Assembly: GCF_023227765.1 (NCBI RefSeq)
Contig: NZ_JALKBZ010000013.1
Coordinates: forward strand, 1-64,000
Direction of reading: 5' to 3'
DNA from: Fuchsiella alkaliacetigena
Lineage (GTDB): Bacteria; Bacillota; Halanaerobiia; Halobacteroidales; Acetohalobiaceae
DNA: 64,000 bases
The notes under the pieces are model-generated. The model searched no databases. It was not told the DNA's origin and worked only from the letters and a program-made list of their open reading frames with translations. This document shows positions 56,985 to 64,000 of the stretch, one piece after another (position 1 is the first letter of the stretch; every line of letters starts with the position of its first letter). Position numbers and translations under genes: made by a program.

Positions 56985-57887
56985 TTGTCAGCAATCGAGA
57001 CTCAATCGCTGGTCGAAGGAGCTTTAATTAGTGCTTTAACGGTAGTTTTAGCCTTGCTAGCTTTTCTGTTGCCAATAGTAGGAACATTTATGACTTTACT
57101 ATTACCGATACCAATTATAGTCTTAAGTGTAAGACGAGGAACTAAGATCAGTATTTTATCCACTGTATTAACTGCTTTGATTTTGGGGATGATTATTAAT
57201 CCTACGTTAGTTTTAGTCACTTTAACTACTTTTGGTTTGATTGGAGTAGTTTTAGGAGCTGCTTTTGAGGAGGAATTTACTCCTTTAAAATTGATTATTA
57301 GTTCAGCAGTAGTTTTTTTGATTTCAACTGTTTTAACCTTTGGGATCAGTTTTTATTTACTTAATTTTAATCCGCTCAGCTTAGCTGCTGAAGCTATGGA
57401 GCAAACTCTTGATTTATATAGAAATTTAGGAATTGATGGTTCTACTATTGAAGACTTAGAGGCTATATTTGCTAATGCTGAAGACTTAATTAGAGTTACT
57501 TTGCCGGCTTTATTAATAGTCTCTAGTACAATCTTAGGTTATATTAATTATTATATTTCTTATGTTGTTTTGCAGAAGCTGGACTATAATTATCAAGCTC
57601 CTCCTGCTTTTGTTGAGTGGAGATTTCCTAAATATTTATTTTGGGGGTATTTAGGAGGATTGATCTTTATAGGTACTAGTATAGGTCAAAATATATATAT
57701 TGTATTTCAATTTATTTTTTTAATTCAAGGCTTGGCTGTAATTGCTCATTACTTGAATAAATTTAATATTGCTAGTAAGTTACAGAAGTTAATTTTAGCC
57801 TTGTTAATTATTTTACCTATTGGTCATTTTATATCTATTTTAGGAGCCTTGGATGTTTGGTTTGACTATCGTAAGTTAGAAAATTGA
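56985..57887 (+). CDS. DUF2232 membrane protein, YybS-like
   Basis: 300-residue protein with about eight TM segments, DUF2232/YybS family; LSAIETQSLVEGALISALTVVLALLAF at the start. Function unknown. TTG at 56985 lies behind GAGGTGAAG; the GTG three codons earlier is within that SD. The usual next gene gdpP is missing here. Confidence 0.85.
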   Translation: MSAIETQSLVEGALISALTVVLALLAFLLPIVGTFMTLLLPIPIIVLSVRRGTKISILSTVLTALILGMIINPTLVLVTLTTFGLIGVVLGAAFEEEFTPLKLIISSAVVFLISTVLTFGISFYLLNFNPLSLAAEAMEQTLDLYRNLGIDGSTIEDLEAIFANAEDLIRVTLPALLIVSSTILGYINYYISYVVLQKLDYNYQAPPAFVEWRFPKYLFWGYLGGLIFIGTSIGQNIYIVFQFIFLIQGLAVIAHYLNKFNIASKLQKLILALLIILPIGHFISILGALDVWFDYRKLEN

Positions 57888-57986
57888 AGAGTAGGCTGAA
57901 TGATTCTAATCTTAGGATTAATTGTTAAGAGAGTTGTATTGTCAAGGTTTAAATTATATTATATAATTTAAGGGAGGCATTAAATT

Positions 57987-58433
57987 ATGAAGGTTATTTT
58001 AAAAGAAGATATTAGTAGCTTAGGTAAAAAGAATGAAGTAGTGGAGGTGGCGGATGGTCACGCTCGTAACTATTTACTTCCTAAAGGTCTAGCTGTGGAG
58101 GCCAATGAAGCAGAAATGGCTAAATTAAAAGAGAAGAAGAAGGCTAAACAGAAGAAAAAACAAGAGGAATTAGCAGCAGCTAAAGAGAAGGCTGAGCAGC
58201 TAGAAGGTGCTACCTTAGAAATATCTGTTAAGGCTGGGGAGCAAGGAAAACTATTTGGTTCAGTAACTACTAGCGACATTGCTGAAGTTATTAAGGATGA
58301 GTTAGGGATTAAGATTGATAAACGAATAATAGAACTAGAAGATCATATCAGATCTTTAGGTACTAAGCAGGTAGCTGTTAATTTACATAAAGATGTTTCG
58401 GCTACTATTAAAGTTAGAGTTACTGAAGCCTAG
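57987..58433 (+). CDS. rplI: 50S ribosomal protein L9
   Basis: 148-residue L9: MKVILKEDISSLGKKNEVVEVADGHARNYLLPKGLA N-domain, long Lys/Glu helix (about 40-75), C-domain GKLFGSVTTSDIAE. A possible promoter TTGTCA (57939-57944), 17 bp, TATAAT (57962-57967) would start very near the SD GGGAGG. Confidence 0.97.
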   Translation: MKVILKEDISSLGKKNEVVEVADGHARNYLLPKGLAVEANEAEMAKLKEKKKAKQKKKQEELAAAKEKAEQLEGATLEISVKAGEQGKLFGSVTTSDIAEVIKDELGIKIDKRIIELEDHIRSLGTKQVAVNLHKDVSATIKVRVTEA

Positions 58434-58448
58434 AAGGGAATTAAACAG

Positions 58449-60374
58449 ATGAAGGAAAAAATAAAGAATTTATTTGCAGCAGAAGATGAAGTAGTAATAG
58501 ACCAGCAATTTAAAGAAGAGCAGTTAGAGCAACAAATAGCTGCTCTCTTTAGTCTTTTAGCTAAGTTTTATGGTAAGGATGAACTGGTTTTAAAGGCAGG
58601 AAAGTTAGAAGCTTTGGATTTAATGGAGTCTGAATCTCCTTTTGAACAGTTAATTGCTTTACAAAAGGTGGTTTATGCAGATCCTACTTTGACTGAATTA
58701 AAAGATGAGGTTGATATTTTGTTATCTGAGTTGGAGGAAGAGATTACAGACTTAGTAGTGCAGGAGTCTATTAAAAAACAGTTAGATCAGAAAATTGCTG
58801 TTAAAATGGAGCAAAGAAATCAAGAGTACTTAAAGGAGCTTAAGCAGGAGATTATTGCTGAAGAACTAGGGAAAGTGGATAGCCCGGAAACTTTGCGGAA
58901 GTACGGTGAGTTGGAAAAGTTAGAGAGTCAAGGTTTAGTGAAGTCGGCTCGGGAAACTTTGAGACCGAGTTGTTTAGAGGAGATAGTAGGGCAAGAGAAT
59001 CCTATTAGGTCTCTATTAGCTAAGTTGGCTTCCCCTTATCCGCAGCATATTATTATTTATGGACCGCCAGGAGTAGGAAAGACTACGGCAGCTAGACTAG
59101 CTTTGGATAAGGCTAGAGCTATGGAGTATACTCCTTTTAGTTCAGAGGCTGACTTTGTAGAGGTTGATGGAGCTACTCTGCGTTGGGATCCTAGAGAGGC
59201 TACTAATCCACTTTTGGGTTCTGTGCATGATCCTATTTATCAGGGAGCTAGCCAGAAGTTAGCTAAAGAAGGAGTTCCTGAACCTAAAACAGGTCTGGTT
59301 ACCGAGGCTCATGGAGGAGTGCTTTTTATAGATGAAATTGGCGAGTTAGATCCGGTATTACAGAATAAACTGCTCAAGGTATTAGAAGATAAGCGAGTTT
59401 ATTTTGATTCCTCTTATTACGATGCTGATGATGAAAATATTCCTCAGTATATCAGAAAGCTTTTTGAAGAGGGAGCGCCGGCTGATTTTGTACTAGTGGG
59501 GGCTACTACCCGTTCTCCAGCCGAAATAAATCCAGCTTTAAGGTCTAGAACGGTAGAGGTTTTTTTTGAACCTTTGCAACGAGAAGATATTGAACTAATA
59601 ATTGAGAATGCTCAGCAAAAATTAGAGGTAGAGTTAGAAGCGGGGGTTAAGCCATTAATTAGCGAATATACTATTGAAGGTCGGCAAGCGATTAGTATTT
59701 TAGCCGATGCTTATAGCCTAGCTCTTTACGAAGCTGAGTTGGATAGTAAGCAGCAAGAGTCTATTCAGATTACTGAGAATAACGTTTACCAAGTAGTACA
59801 AGCTAGCAGATTAGTTCCTTTTCAGAGCAATAAAGCAAGCTCTACCCCGGAGGTGGGTAAGGTATTAGGCTTGGGGGTTAAAGGTTTTTTAGGTAGCATT
59901 CTAGAGATTGAAGCAGTTGCTTTTTCAGCACCTGAGAAAAAAGAAGGTCGGATTCGCTTTAATGAGGCTGCTGGTAGTATGGCTAAGGATGCAGTTTTTA
60001 ATGCTGCTTCAGTAGTAAGAAAGACTACTGGTCAGGATCTAAAGGACTATGATCTACATATAAATGTAGTGGGAGGAGCACAGATAGACGGTCCTTCGGC
60101 TGGTTTAGCTACGGTACTGGCTATCATTAGTGCTTTGCAAGGAAAAGCTGTTAGACAGGATGTAGCTATTACTGGTGAGGTTTCTATTCGCGGTAAAGTA
60201 AAAGCAGTAGGAGGAATTGTAGAAAAAATTTATGGAGCTAAACAAGCAGGTATTAAAGAAGTCTTTATTCCATATGCTAATCGTAAACAGATACCAGAAA
60301 ATGAGACAGGAGTTAAAATAAACTTAATAAAGAAGGTAGAGGAAGTGCTGGAACAGATATTAATTGAGGAATAG
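58449..60374 (+). CDS. lonC: Lon-family protease, LonC type
   Basis: 641 residues. Helical N-terminus (1-160) without a classic LON domain, AAA+ with Walker A YGPPGVGKTTAAR near 205-217 and Walker B VLFIDEIGELD near 289-299, and a C-terminal serine protease domain with catalytic Ser in QIDGPSAGLATV near 556 and Lys in GGIVEKIYGAKQAG near 594-607. This layout matches the spore-former LonC-type family rather than LonA/LonB. Position between rplI and dnaB is typical of clostridia. Confidence 0.88.
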   Translation: MKEKIKNLFAAEDEVVIDQQFKEEQLEQQIAALFSLLAKFYGKDELVLKAGKLEALDLMESESPFEQLIALQKVVYADPTLTELKDEVDILLSELEEEITDLVVQESIKKQLDQKIAVKMEQRNQEYLKELKQEIIAEELGKVDSPETLRKYGELEKLESQGLVKSARETLRPSCLEEIVGQENPIRSLLAKLASPYPQHIIIYGPPGVGKTTAARLALDKARAMEYTPFSSEADFVEVDGATLRWDPREATNPLLGSVHDPIYQGASQKLAKEGVPEPKTGLVTEAHGGVLFIDEIGELDPVLQNKLLKVLEDKRVYFDSSYYDADDENIPQYIRKLFEEGAPADFVLVGATTRSPAEINPALRSRTVEVFFEPLQREDIELIIENAQQKLEVELEAGVKPLISEYTIEGRQAISILADAYSLALYEAELDSKQQESIQITENNVYQVVQASRLVPFQSNKASSTPEVGKVLGLGVKGFLGSILEIEAVAFSAPEKKEGRIRFNEAAGSMAKDAVFNAASVVRKTTGQDLKDYDLHINVVGGAQIDGPSAGLATVLAIISALQGKAVRQDVAITGEVSIRGKVKAVGGIVEKIYGAKQAGIKEVFIPYANRKQIPENETGVKINLIKKVEEVLEQILIEE

Positions 60375-60397
60375 TTTTTTGTAAGGAGGGAATAGAG

Positions 60398-61738
60398 ATG
60401 GGTTCTACAGCTAAAGATAGGATTCCTCCTCGAAGTATTGATGCGGAAAAGTCGACTTTGGGAGCTATGCTAATCGATAGAAATGCTATAGCTAAAGTAG
60501 TAGAGATTTTAAATAGCGAGGATTTTTATCGAGAAGCTCATAATATTATTTTTCAAGTGATCTGTAATCTCTTTGAAGAGGGCGAGCCGGTGGATTTGGT
60601 AACTGTTGCTGAAAAGTTAAGAACTAAAGAGGTTTTGGAGGAGATTGGAGGACTTTCTTATCTTACTTCTTTGGCTAATAGTGTACCTACTTCTACTAAT
60701 GTAGAGCACTATGCTTATTTAGTGGAGGAAAAGGCCGTTTTGCGGAAGTTGATTAGTTCTGCTAATCAGATTTCAGATTTAGGCTATCAAGGCGAGGAAG
60801 ACTTGGAGATAGTTCTGGATAGAGCTGAACAGTTGATATTTAATGTTTCCCAAAAAAGGGCAGTTAAGACCTTTGCTGAGATTAAAGACGTTTTGATGTC
60901 CACCTTTGATGATCTGGAGATGCTTTATGAGAATAAAGGTGGAGTGACGGGAGTGCCTACTGGGTTTAGTGATTTAGATAAGATGACTTCTGGTTTTCAA
61001 GAGTCCGATTTGGTGATTATTGCGGCTCGACCTAGTATGGGTAAAACGGCTCTGGCTTTAAATATAGCTCAGTATGCTGCTATCCAAGAGGATATTCCCG
61101 TAGCTATTTTTTCGCTAGAGATGTCTAAGGAGCAGTTAGTGCAGAGGATGTTATGTTGTGAAGCCCAGGTGGACAACCATCGCTTGCGAACAGGTTATTT
61201 AAATGAGAATGATTGGGATAAGCTGACTGATGCGGCTGGTAGTTTGAGTGAAGCGGATATCTTTATTGATGATACGCCAGCGATTACGGTGATGGAGATG
61301 CGAGCTAAAGCTAGACGAATCAAGGCCGAACATGGTTTAGGATTAATATTAATAGATTATTTACAGTTAATGCAAGGTAGCGGAAGAGTAGAAAGTCGTC
61401 AGCAGGAGGTTTCTAAGATCTCTAGATCTTTGAAGAGTTTGGCTAGGGAGTTGGAGGTACCAGTAGTTTCACTGTCACAGTTGAGCAGAGCGGTAGAGCA
61501 GCGGAACGATAAACGACCTCAGTTAAGTGATTTAAGAGCTAGTGGTAGTATTGAGCAGGATGCCGATGTGGTAGCCTTTATTTATCGTGATGAGTACTAT
61601 AATCCCGATACTGAAAAGAAAGGGATTACCGAAATTATTATTGGTAAGCAGCGGAACGGCCCGGTAGGCATGGTAGAGCTGGCCTTTCAAAAAGAATATA
61701 CTAGATTTGTTGATTTATCCCGACGTGAGGATGAGTAG
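60398..61738 (+). CDS. dnaB: Replicative DNA helicase DnaB/DnaC
   Basis: 446-residue hexameric helicase. N-terminal domain with PPRSIDAEKSTLGAML, RecA-like domain with Walker A IIAARPSMGKTALALNIA near 203-220, LILIDYLQLMQG near 309-320, SQLSRAVEQR and a final R-finger region. No intein. The stop codon lies inside the terminator stem. Confidence 0.97.
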   Translation: MGSTAKDRIPPRSIDAEKSTLGAMLIDRNAIAKVVEILNSEDFYREAHNIIFQVICNLFEEGEPVDLVTVAEKLRTKEVLEEIGGLSYLTSLANSVPTSTNVEHYAYLVEEKAVLRKLISSANQISDLGYQGEEDLEIVLDRAEQLIFNVSQKRAVKTFAEIKDVLMSTFDDLEMLYENKGGVTGVPTGFSDLDKMTSGFQESDLVIIAARPSMGKTALALNIAQYAAIQEDIPVAIFSLEMSKEQLVQRMLCCEAQVDNHRLRTGYLNENDWDKLTDAAGSLSEADIFIDDTPAITVMEMRAKARRIKAEHGLGLILIDYLQLMQGSGRVESRQQEVSKISRSLKSLARELEVPVVSLSQLSRAVEQRNDKRPQLSDLRASGSIEQDADVVAFIYRDEYYNPDTEKKGITEIIIGKQRNGPVGMVELAFQKEYTRFVDLSRREDE

Positions 61739-61762
61739 GTGTGTTTAGCACCTACTTTTTTT
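61734..61762 (+). terminator. dnaB terminator
   Basis: AGTAGGTG / CACCTACT stem followed by T7; includes the dnaB TAG stop in its 5' arm. Confidence 0.85.
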
Positions 61763-61899
61763 ATTTGCTTCATGAATAATATTCCTTTGAATCCAGAATG
61801 AAGAATAATAAGCAGAAGTTAAAGGGATTTGTTGCTAAATGTAGAAATGTATTTATTAAGGATATTAAAATATTAATTTTATATATGAAGGAGGATAAA

Positions 61900-62382
61900 A
61901 TGGAATTAAAAATTATTCAATTAATAACTATGGGTTTGTTGGAAGTTTTTTTAATGACTTATGTAGGTTTAGGTTTGCTAGGGATTAAAACTACTATAGT
62001 TAGACATTTACAAATAGGGGTTATATATGTTTTGGGGATTTGGATAACTAGAAATTTATTACAACTTTATGGTTTACATACGCTGTTACTATGTATTTTA
62101 TTAATTGTGTTGATAAAATTTATAGTCAAAATAGATTGGCAAATAGCAATTATAGCTGTTTTATTGGGTTTTGTTATTTTATTTATAGGCGAGGCGATTT
62201 TTTTACAAATAGTTATTAGATATTTAAATGTAAATATGGAGAAATTTGTTACTAAGAGCTCACCACTTTTTTTGATATTACATATTATAACTCACTTTTT
62301 TCTTTTATTTAGTGCAGTTTTAGTTAAATTTTTTGAAATTAAAATTATTAATTTGGCAGGTGAAGAAAATGATAAAATTTAA
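61900..62382 (+). CDS. Five-TM membrane protein, candidate split Agr sensor
   Basis: 160-residue integral membrane protein: TM at about 5-27, 34-54, 59-76, 79-105 and 122-145. Not a recognised family; layout resembles the N-terminal sensor of AgrC-type kinases. ATG at 61900 has GGAGG six bases before it; the frame extends up to 61798 but with no good start. The stop overlaps the next gene by 14 bases, so production is coupled. It may form the peptide receptor together with the kinase. Confidence 0.65.
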   Translation: MELKIIQLITMGLLEVFLMTYVGLGLLGIKTTIVRHLQIGVIYVLGIWITRNLLQLYGLHTLLLCILLIVLIKFIVKIDWQIAIIAVLLGFVILFIGEAIFLQIVIRYLNVNMEKFVTKSSPLFLILHIITHFFLLFSAVLVKFFEIKIINLAGEENDKI

Positions 62383-63229
62383 TAATTCTAAATTGCAGTA
62401 TTTAATTATTGTACTATTATTACAGACTTTTTTATTATTACTTTTTACTATTTGGGAAAGTTTGGATATATTCAATCTTTCTCATGAAATTTTTTTGAGA
62501 GTAATTTTATTTGTAGTAATAGGTTTATCTATTCTATCAGTGCTAATGGTTAAAGAAGCTTTTAAGCTAATGAAGTACGAAGTAGAATATAAACTACAAA
62601 AACTTAAGGTAAAGGAACAAGAGAAATTAATTAAAAGCCTTAAAAGTCAAAAGCATGACTTTTTAAACCATCTACAAACTATTTTCGGGATGCTTCAAAT
62701 GGAAAAAGAAAATCAAGTGAAAAGTTATATTAGTTCTTTGGATAAAGACTTAAATGAAATCAGCTTTGCTAATACTGAGTTATCCGATTCCATTTTGGAC
62801 TGTATTTTAGTTCCGAAGGAGTTCGAAGCTATTCAAACTGAGATAGAGTTTGAACAACAGGTTGAAGAAGGAGTAGAGCAAATAGAACTGTCTTTGGATA
62901 AGGTTTTTCGAATAGTGGGTAATTTAGTGGATAATGCTATTGAAGCTACTGCTTCCTTTAAGGGAGAAAAAAAGATCGAAATTGAAGGTAAGGATAAAGG
63001 TGCAGAGTACTTATTGAGAGTTTATAATAGCGGCCCTATTATCGAGAAAGAAGAATTAAAGAGTATTTTAGAACCGGGTTTTTCAACTAAGGGAGAGGGG
63101 AGAGGCTTTGGTTTATACATAATTAAGACTTTAATTGAAGATGCTGGGGGTAAGTTGAAAGTCAAAAGTGAAAAAGATTACGGTACAGAATTTTGTTGTT
63201 TTTTGCCAAAAGAGATTAATGATTGTTAA
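62369..63229 (+). CDS. HPK10-like sensor histidine kinase (Agr/Spo0B type)
   Basis: 286 residues. Two TM segments (about 9-29 and 39-58), then SLKSQKHDFLNHLQTIFGM near 89-107 with the phospho-His in a Spo0B/AgrC-type H-box, N-box NLVDNAIEAT near 192, and G-box FSTKGEGRGFGLYIIK near 239-254. ATG at 62369 preceded by AGGTGAAG. Only two TM, fewer than AgrC, matching the idea that the five-TM neighbour supplies the rest. No response regulator is in the window. Confidence 0.85.
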   Translation: MIKFNNSKLQYLIIVLLLQTFLLLLFTIWESLDIFNLSHEIFLRVILFVVIGLSILSVLMVKEAFKLMKYEVEYKLQKLKVKEQEKLIKSLKSQKHDFLNHLQTIFGMLQMEKENQVKSYISSLDKDLNEISFANTELSDSILDCILVPKEFEAIQTEIEFEQQVEEGVEQIELSLDKVFRIVGNLVDNAIEATASFKGEKKIEIEGKDKGAEYLLRVYNSGPIIEKEELKSILEPGFSTKGEGRGFGLYIIKTLIEDAGGKLKVKSEKDYGTEFCCFLPKEINDC

Positions 63230-63236
63230 TTTATAC

Positions 63237-63265
63237 TTGAATTACTTGTAAAAATGTGTTATTAT
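63237..63265 (+). promoter_or_regulatory. Promoter of agrBD
   Basis: TTGAAT (63237-63242), 17-bp spacer, TATTAT (63260-63265), starting eight bases after the kinase stop codon. Confidence 0.6.
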
Positions 63266-63304
63266 ATCTATAAGTTAGGGATAATGTAAAAGGAGGGGAG
63301 TAGA

Positions 63305-63943
63305 ATAGCAAATAGAGAAGATAAATTAAAGTCAATAAGTGAAGAGTTAGTAGCTGAATTTTTTACTGAAAAAGAGGCAGCAGAAAAAGAGGTTTTAGCT
63401 TATGGTTTAACTGTCTTGTTATCGACTTTAGGTAGTTATTTGTTAATAATAGTTGTTTCTTCTTTGCTAGGGGTTAGAGCTTTAGCTTTAACGGCTGCTA
63501 TTACCGCTTCTTTAATTAAGATTTTTTCGGGAGGAATTCATGCTACTTGTTTTAGAAATTGTTCTTTAACAGCAGTAACTGTATTTGCAGGAATTGGTTT
63601 AGTCGCTAACTATTTAGGTTCTGAGTTGGGAGAAAGTTTGCTTATTTTATTGTGGGGAATACTCTTAATTGGTTCCTTATTAATTTATCTTTATGCACCA
63701 GCCGGAATCAAGGAGAAACCTATTAAGTCAGTTCAAAAGAGAAGTAAGTTCAAGATTTATTCTTTTATTGTTTTTTTATCTTTTCTTGTTTTATATTATA
63801 TTTTATATTTTAACGGAATAAACAAGTCTTTAATTTTAGCTGGTTTACTGGGAATTTCCTGGCAATTATTTGGGATTACTCCTTTAGCCTATAAGTTATT
63901 TGGTCGAGAATATCTACGGGAGGTGAAAACTAATGAAGCCTAA
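63305..63943 (+). CDS. agrB: AgrB-like processing protease
   Basis: 212 residues if started at the AUA codon 63305. Membrane cysteine protease: SGGIHATCFRNC near 80-91 holds the catalytic His and Cys, with flanking TM segments. The ORF is open from 63290 but has no ATG, GTG or TTG until 63416, which would drop the N-terminal helix FFTEKEAAEKEVLAYGL that AgrB proteins conserve. AGGAGGGG stands eight bases before AUA, so initiation there is the best model. Processes the AgrD pre-peptide encoded next. Confidence 0.85.
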   Translation: MANREDKLKSISEELVAEFFTEKEAAEKEVLAYGLTVLLSTLGSYLLIIVVSSLLGVRALALTAAITASLIKIFSGGIHATCFRNCSLTAVTVFAGIGLVANYLGSELGESLLILLWGILLIGSLLIYLYAPAGIKEKPIKSVQKRSKFKIYSFIVFLSFLVLYYILYFNGINKSLILAGLLGISWQLFGITPLAYKLFGREYLREVKTNEA

Positions 63944-64000
63944 GAAGATATTAGCTAAATTACTTAAAAAGGCTGCTCAGAGCAATGTAGCTTCAGTAAG
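63933..64000 (+). CDS. agrD: AgrD-like autoinducer pre-peptide, cut by window end
   Basis: First 22 codons: MKPKKILAKLLKKAAQSNVA..., an amphipathic basic leader typical of AgrD cyclic-lactone precursors. ATG 63933 overlaps the agrB end by 11 bases in another frame, with GGAGGTG upstream. The cyclising Cys region is beyond the window. Confidence 0.75.
   Translation, partial: MKPKKILAKLLKKAAQSNVASV

Noticed and set aside
60398-61738. Intein in dnaB or gyrA
   Set aside because: Both proteins have normal length and uninterrupted motifs.

Overview
The window is a chromosomal origin region of a low-GC, anaerobic, endospore-forming Firmicute. The gene order closely follows the origin region of Bacillus/Clostridia: rsmI, trmN6, yabA, ricT, holB, yaaR, tmk, gin | yaaL, recR, ybaB, dnaX, SRP RNA, tadA, tRNA-Ser, serS | gyrA, gyrB, remB, recF, yaaA, dnaN, oriC, dnaA | rnpA, yidD, yidC, jag, mnmE, mnmG, rsmG, noc, soj, spo0J | yyaC, DUF951, ychF, rpsF, ssb, rpsR, yybS, rplI, lonC, dnaB. 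Sporulation-type genes (gin, yyaC, a LonC-type protease) and a four-subunit pyruvate:ferredoxin oxidoreductase fit an anaerobic spore former. Very AT-rich DNA and many Glu-rich proteins suggest the Halanaerobiales (for example Halobacteroidaceae), but that placement is inference from style, not a search result.

Layout. Positions 1-34300 are almost entirely minus-strand: a Cys-rich orphan on the plus strand at the edge, then (in transcription order) gin, tmk-yaaR-holB-ricT, and yabA-trmN6-GIY-YIG-rsmI-nurA-herA; guaB behind an apparent leader terminator; porCDAB behind a long leader with two promoters and a PdhR-like operator; dnaX-ybaB-recR-yaaL; an RNA district with two SRP RNA genes, five tRNAs (four Ser, one Arg) and tadA; a tandem FMN-binding secreted protein; a T-box-controlled operon (aminotransferase-serA-serS); sppA, a TlpA-type lipoprotein, and the dnaN-yaaA-recF-remB-gyrB-gyrA cluster. 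DnaA boxes flank dnaA on both sides (about 34300-34560 and 35945-36280), so oriC appears bipartite. From 36400 rightward nearly all genes are on the plus strand, as expected for leading strands leaving a central origin.

Right side: rnpA-yidD-yidC-jag (with no rpmH in front), mnmE followed by two complete tandem mnmG genes and rsmG, a ~280-nt nested inverted repeat of unknown nature, noc-soj-spo0J with parS sites, a cysteine desulfurase, envelope genes (DUF554, M23 peptidase, bactofilin), yyaC (minus strand), ykvI, ychF, the rpsF-ssb-rpsR operon, rplI-lonC-dnaB, and finally an Agr-type quorum-sensing locus cut by the window end (a separate five-TM protein, a two-TM HPK10-like kinase, agrB with an apparent AUA start, and the first codons of agrD).

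How the parts work together: replication initiation and control (dnaA, dnaN, dnaX, holB, dnaB, yabA, noc/soj/spo0J/parS), topology (gyrAB), repair (recF, recR, herA-nurA, ssb), tRNA and rRNA modification (mnmE/G, rsmG, rsmI, trmN6, tadA), and serine supply and charging. The most unusual items are the large inverted-repeat element before noc, the split Agr sensor with its AUA-start agrB, the tandem mnmG pair, the duplicated SRP RNA with co-varying terminal helices, and the PdhR-like operator on the por promoter.
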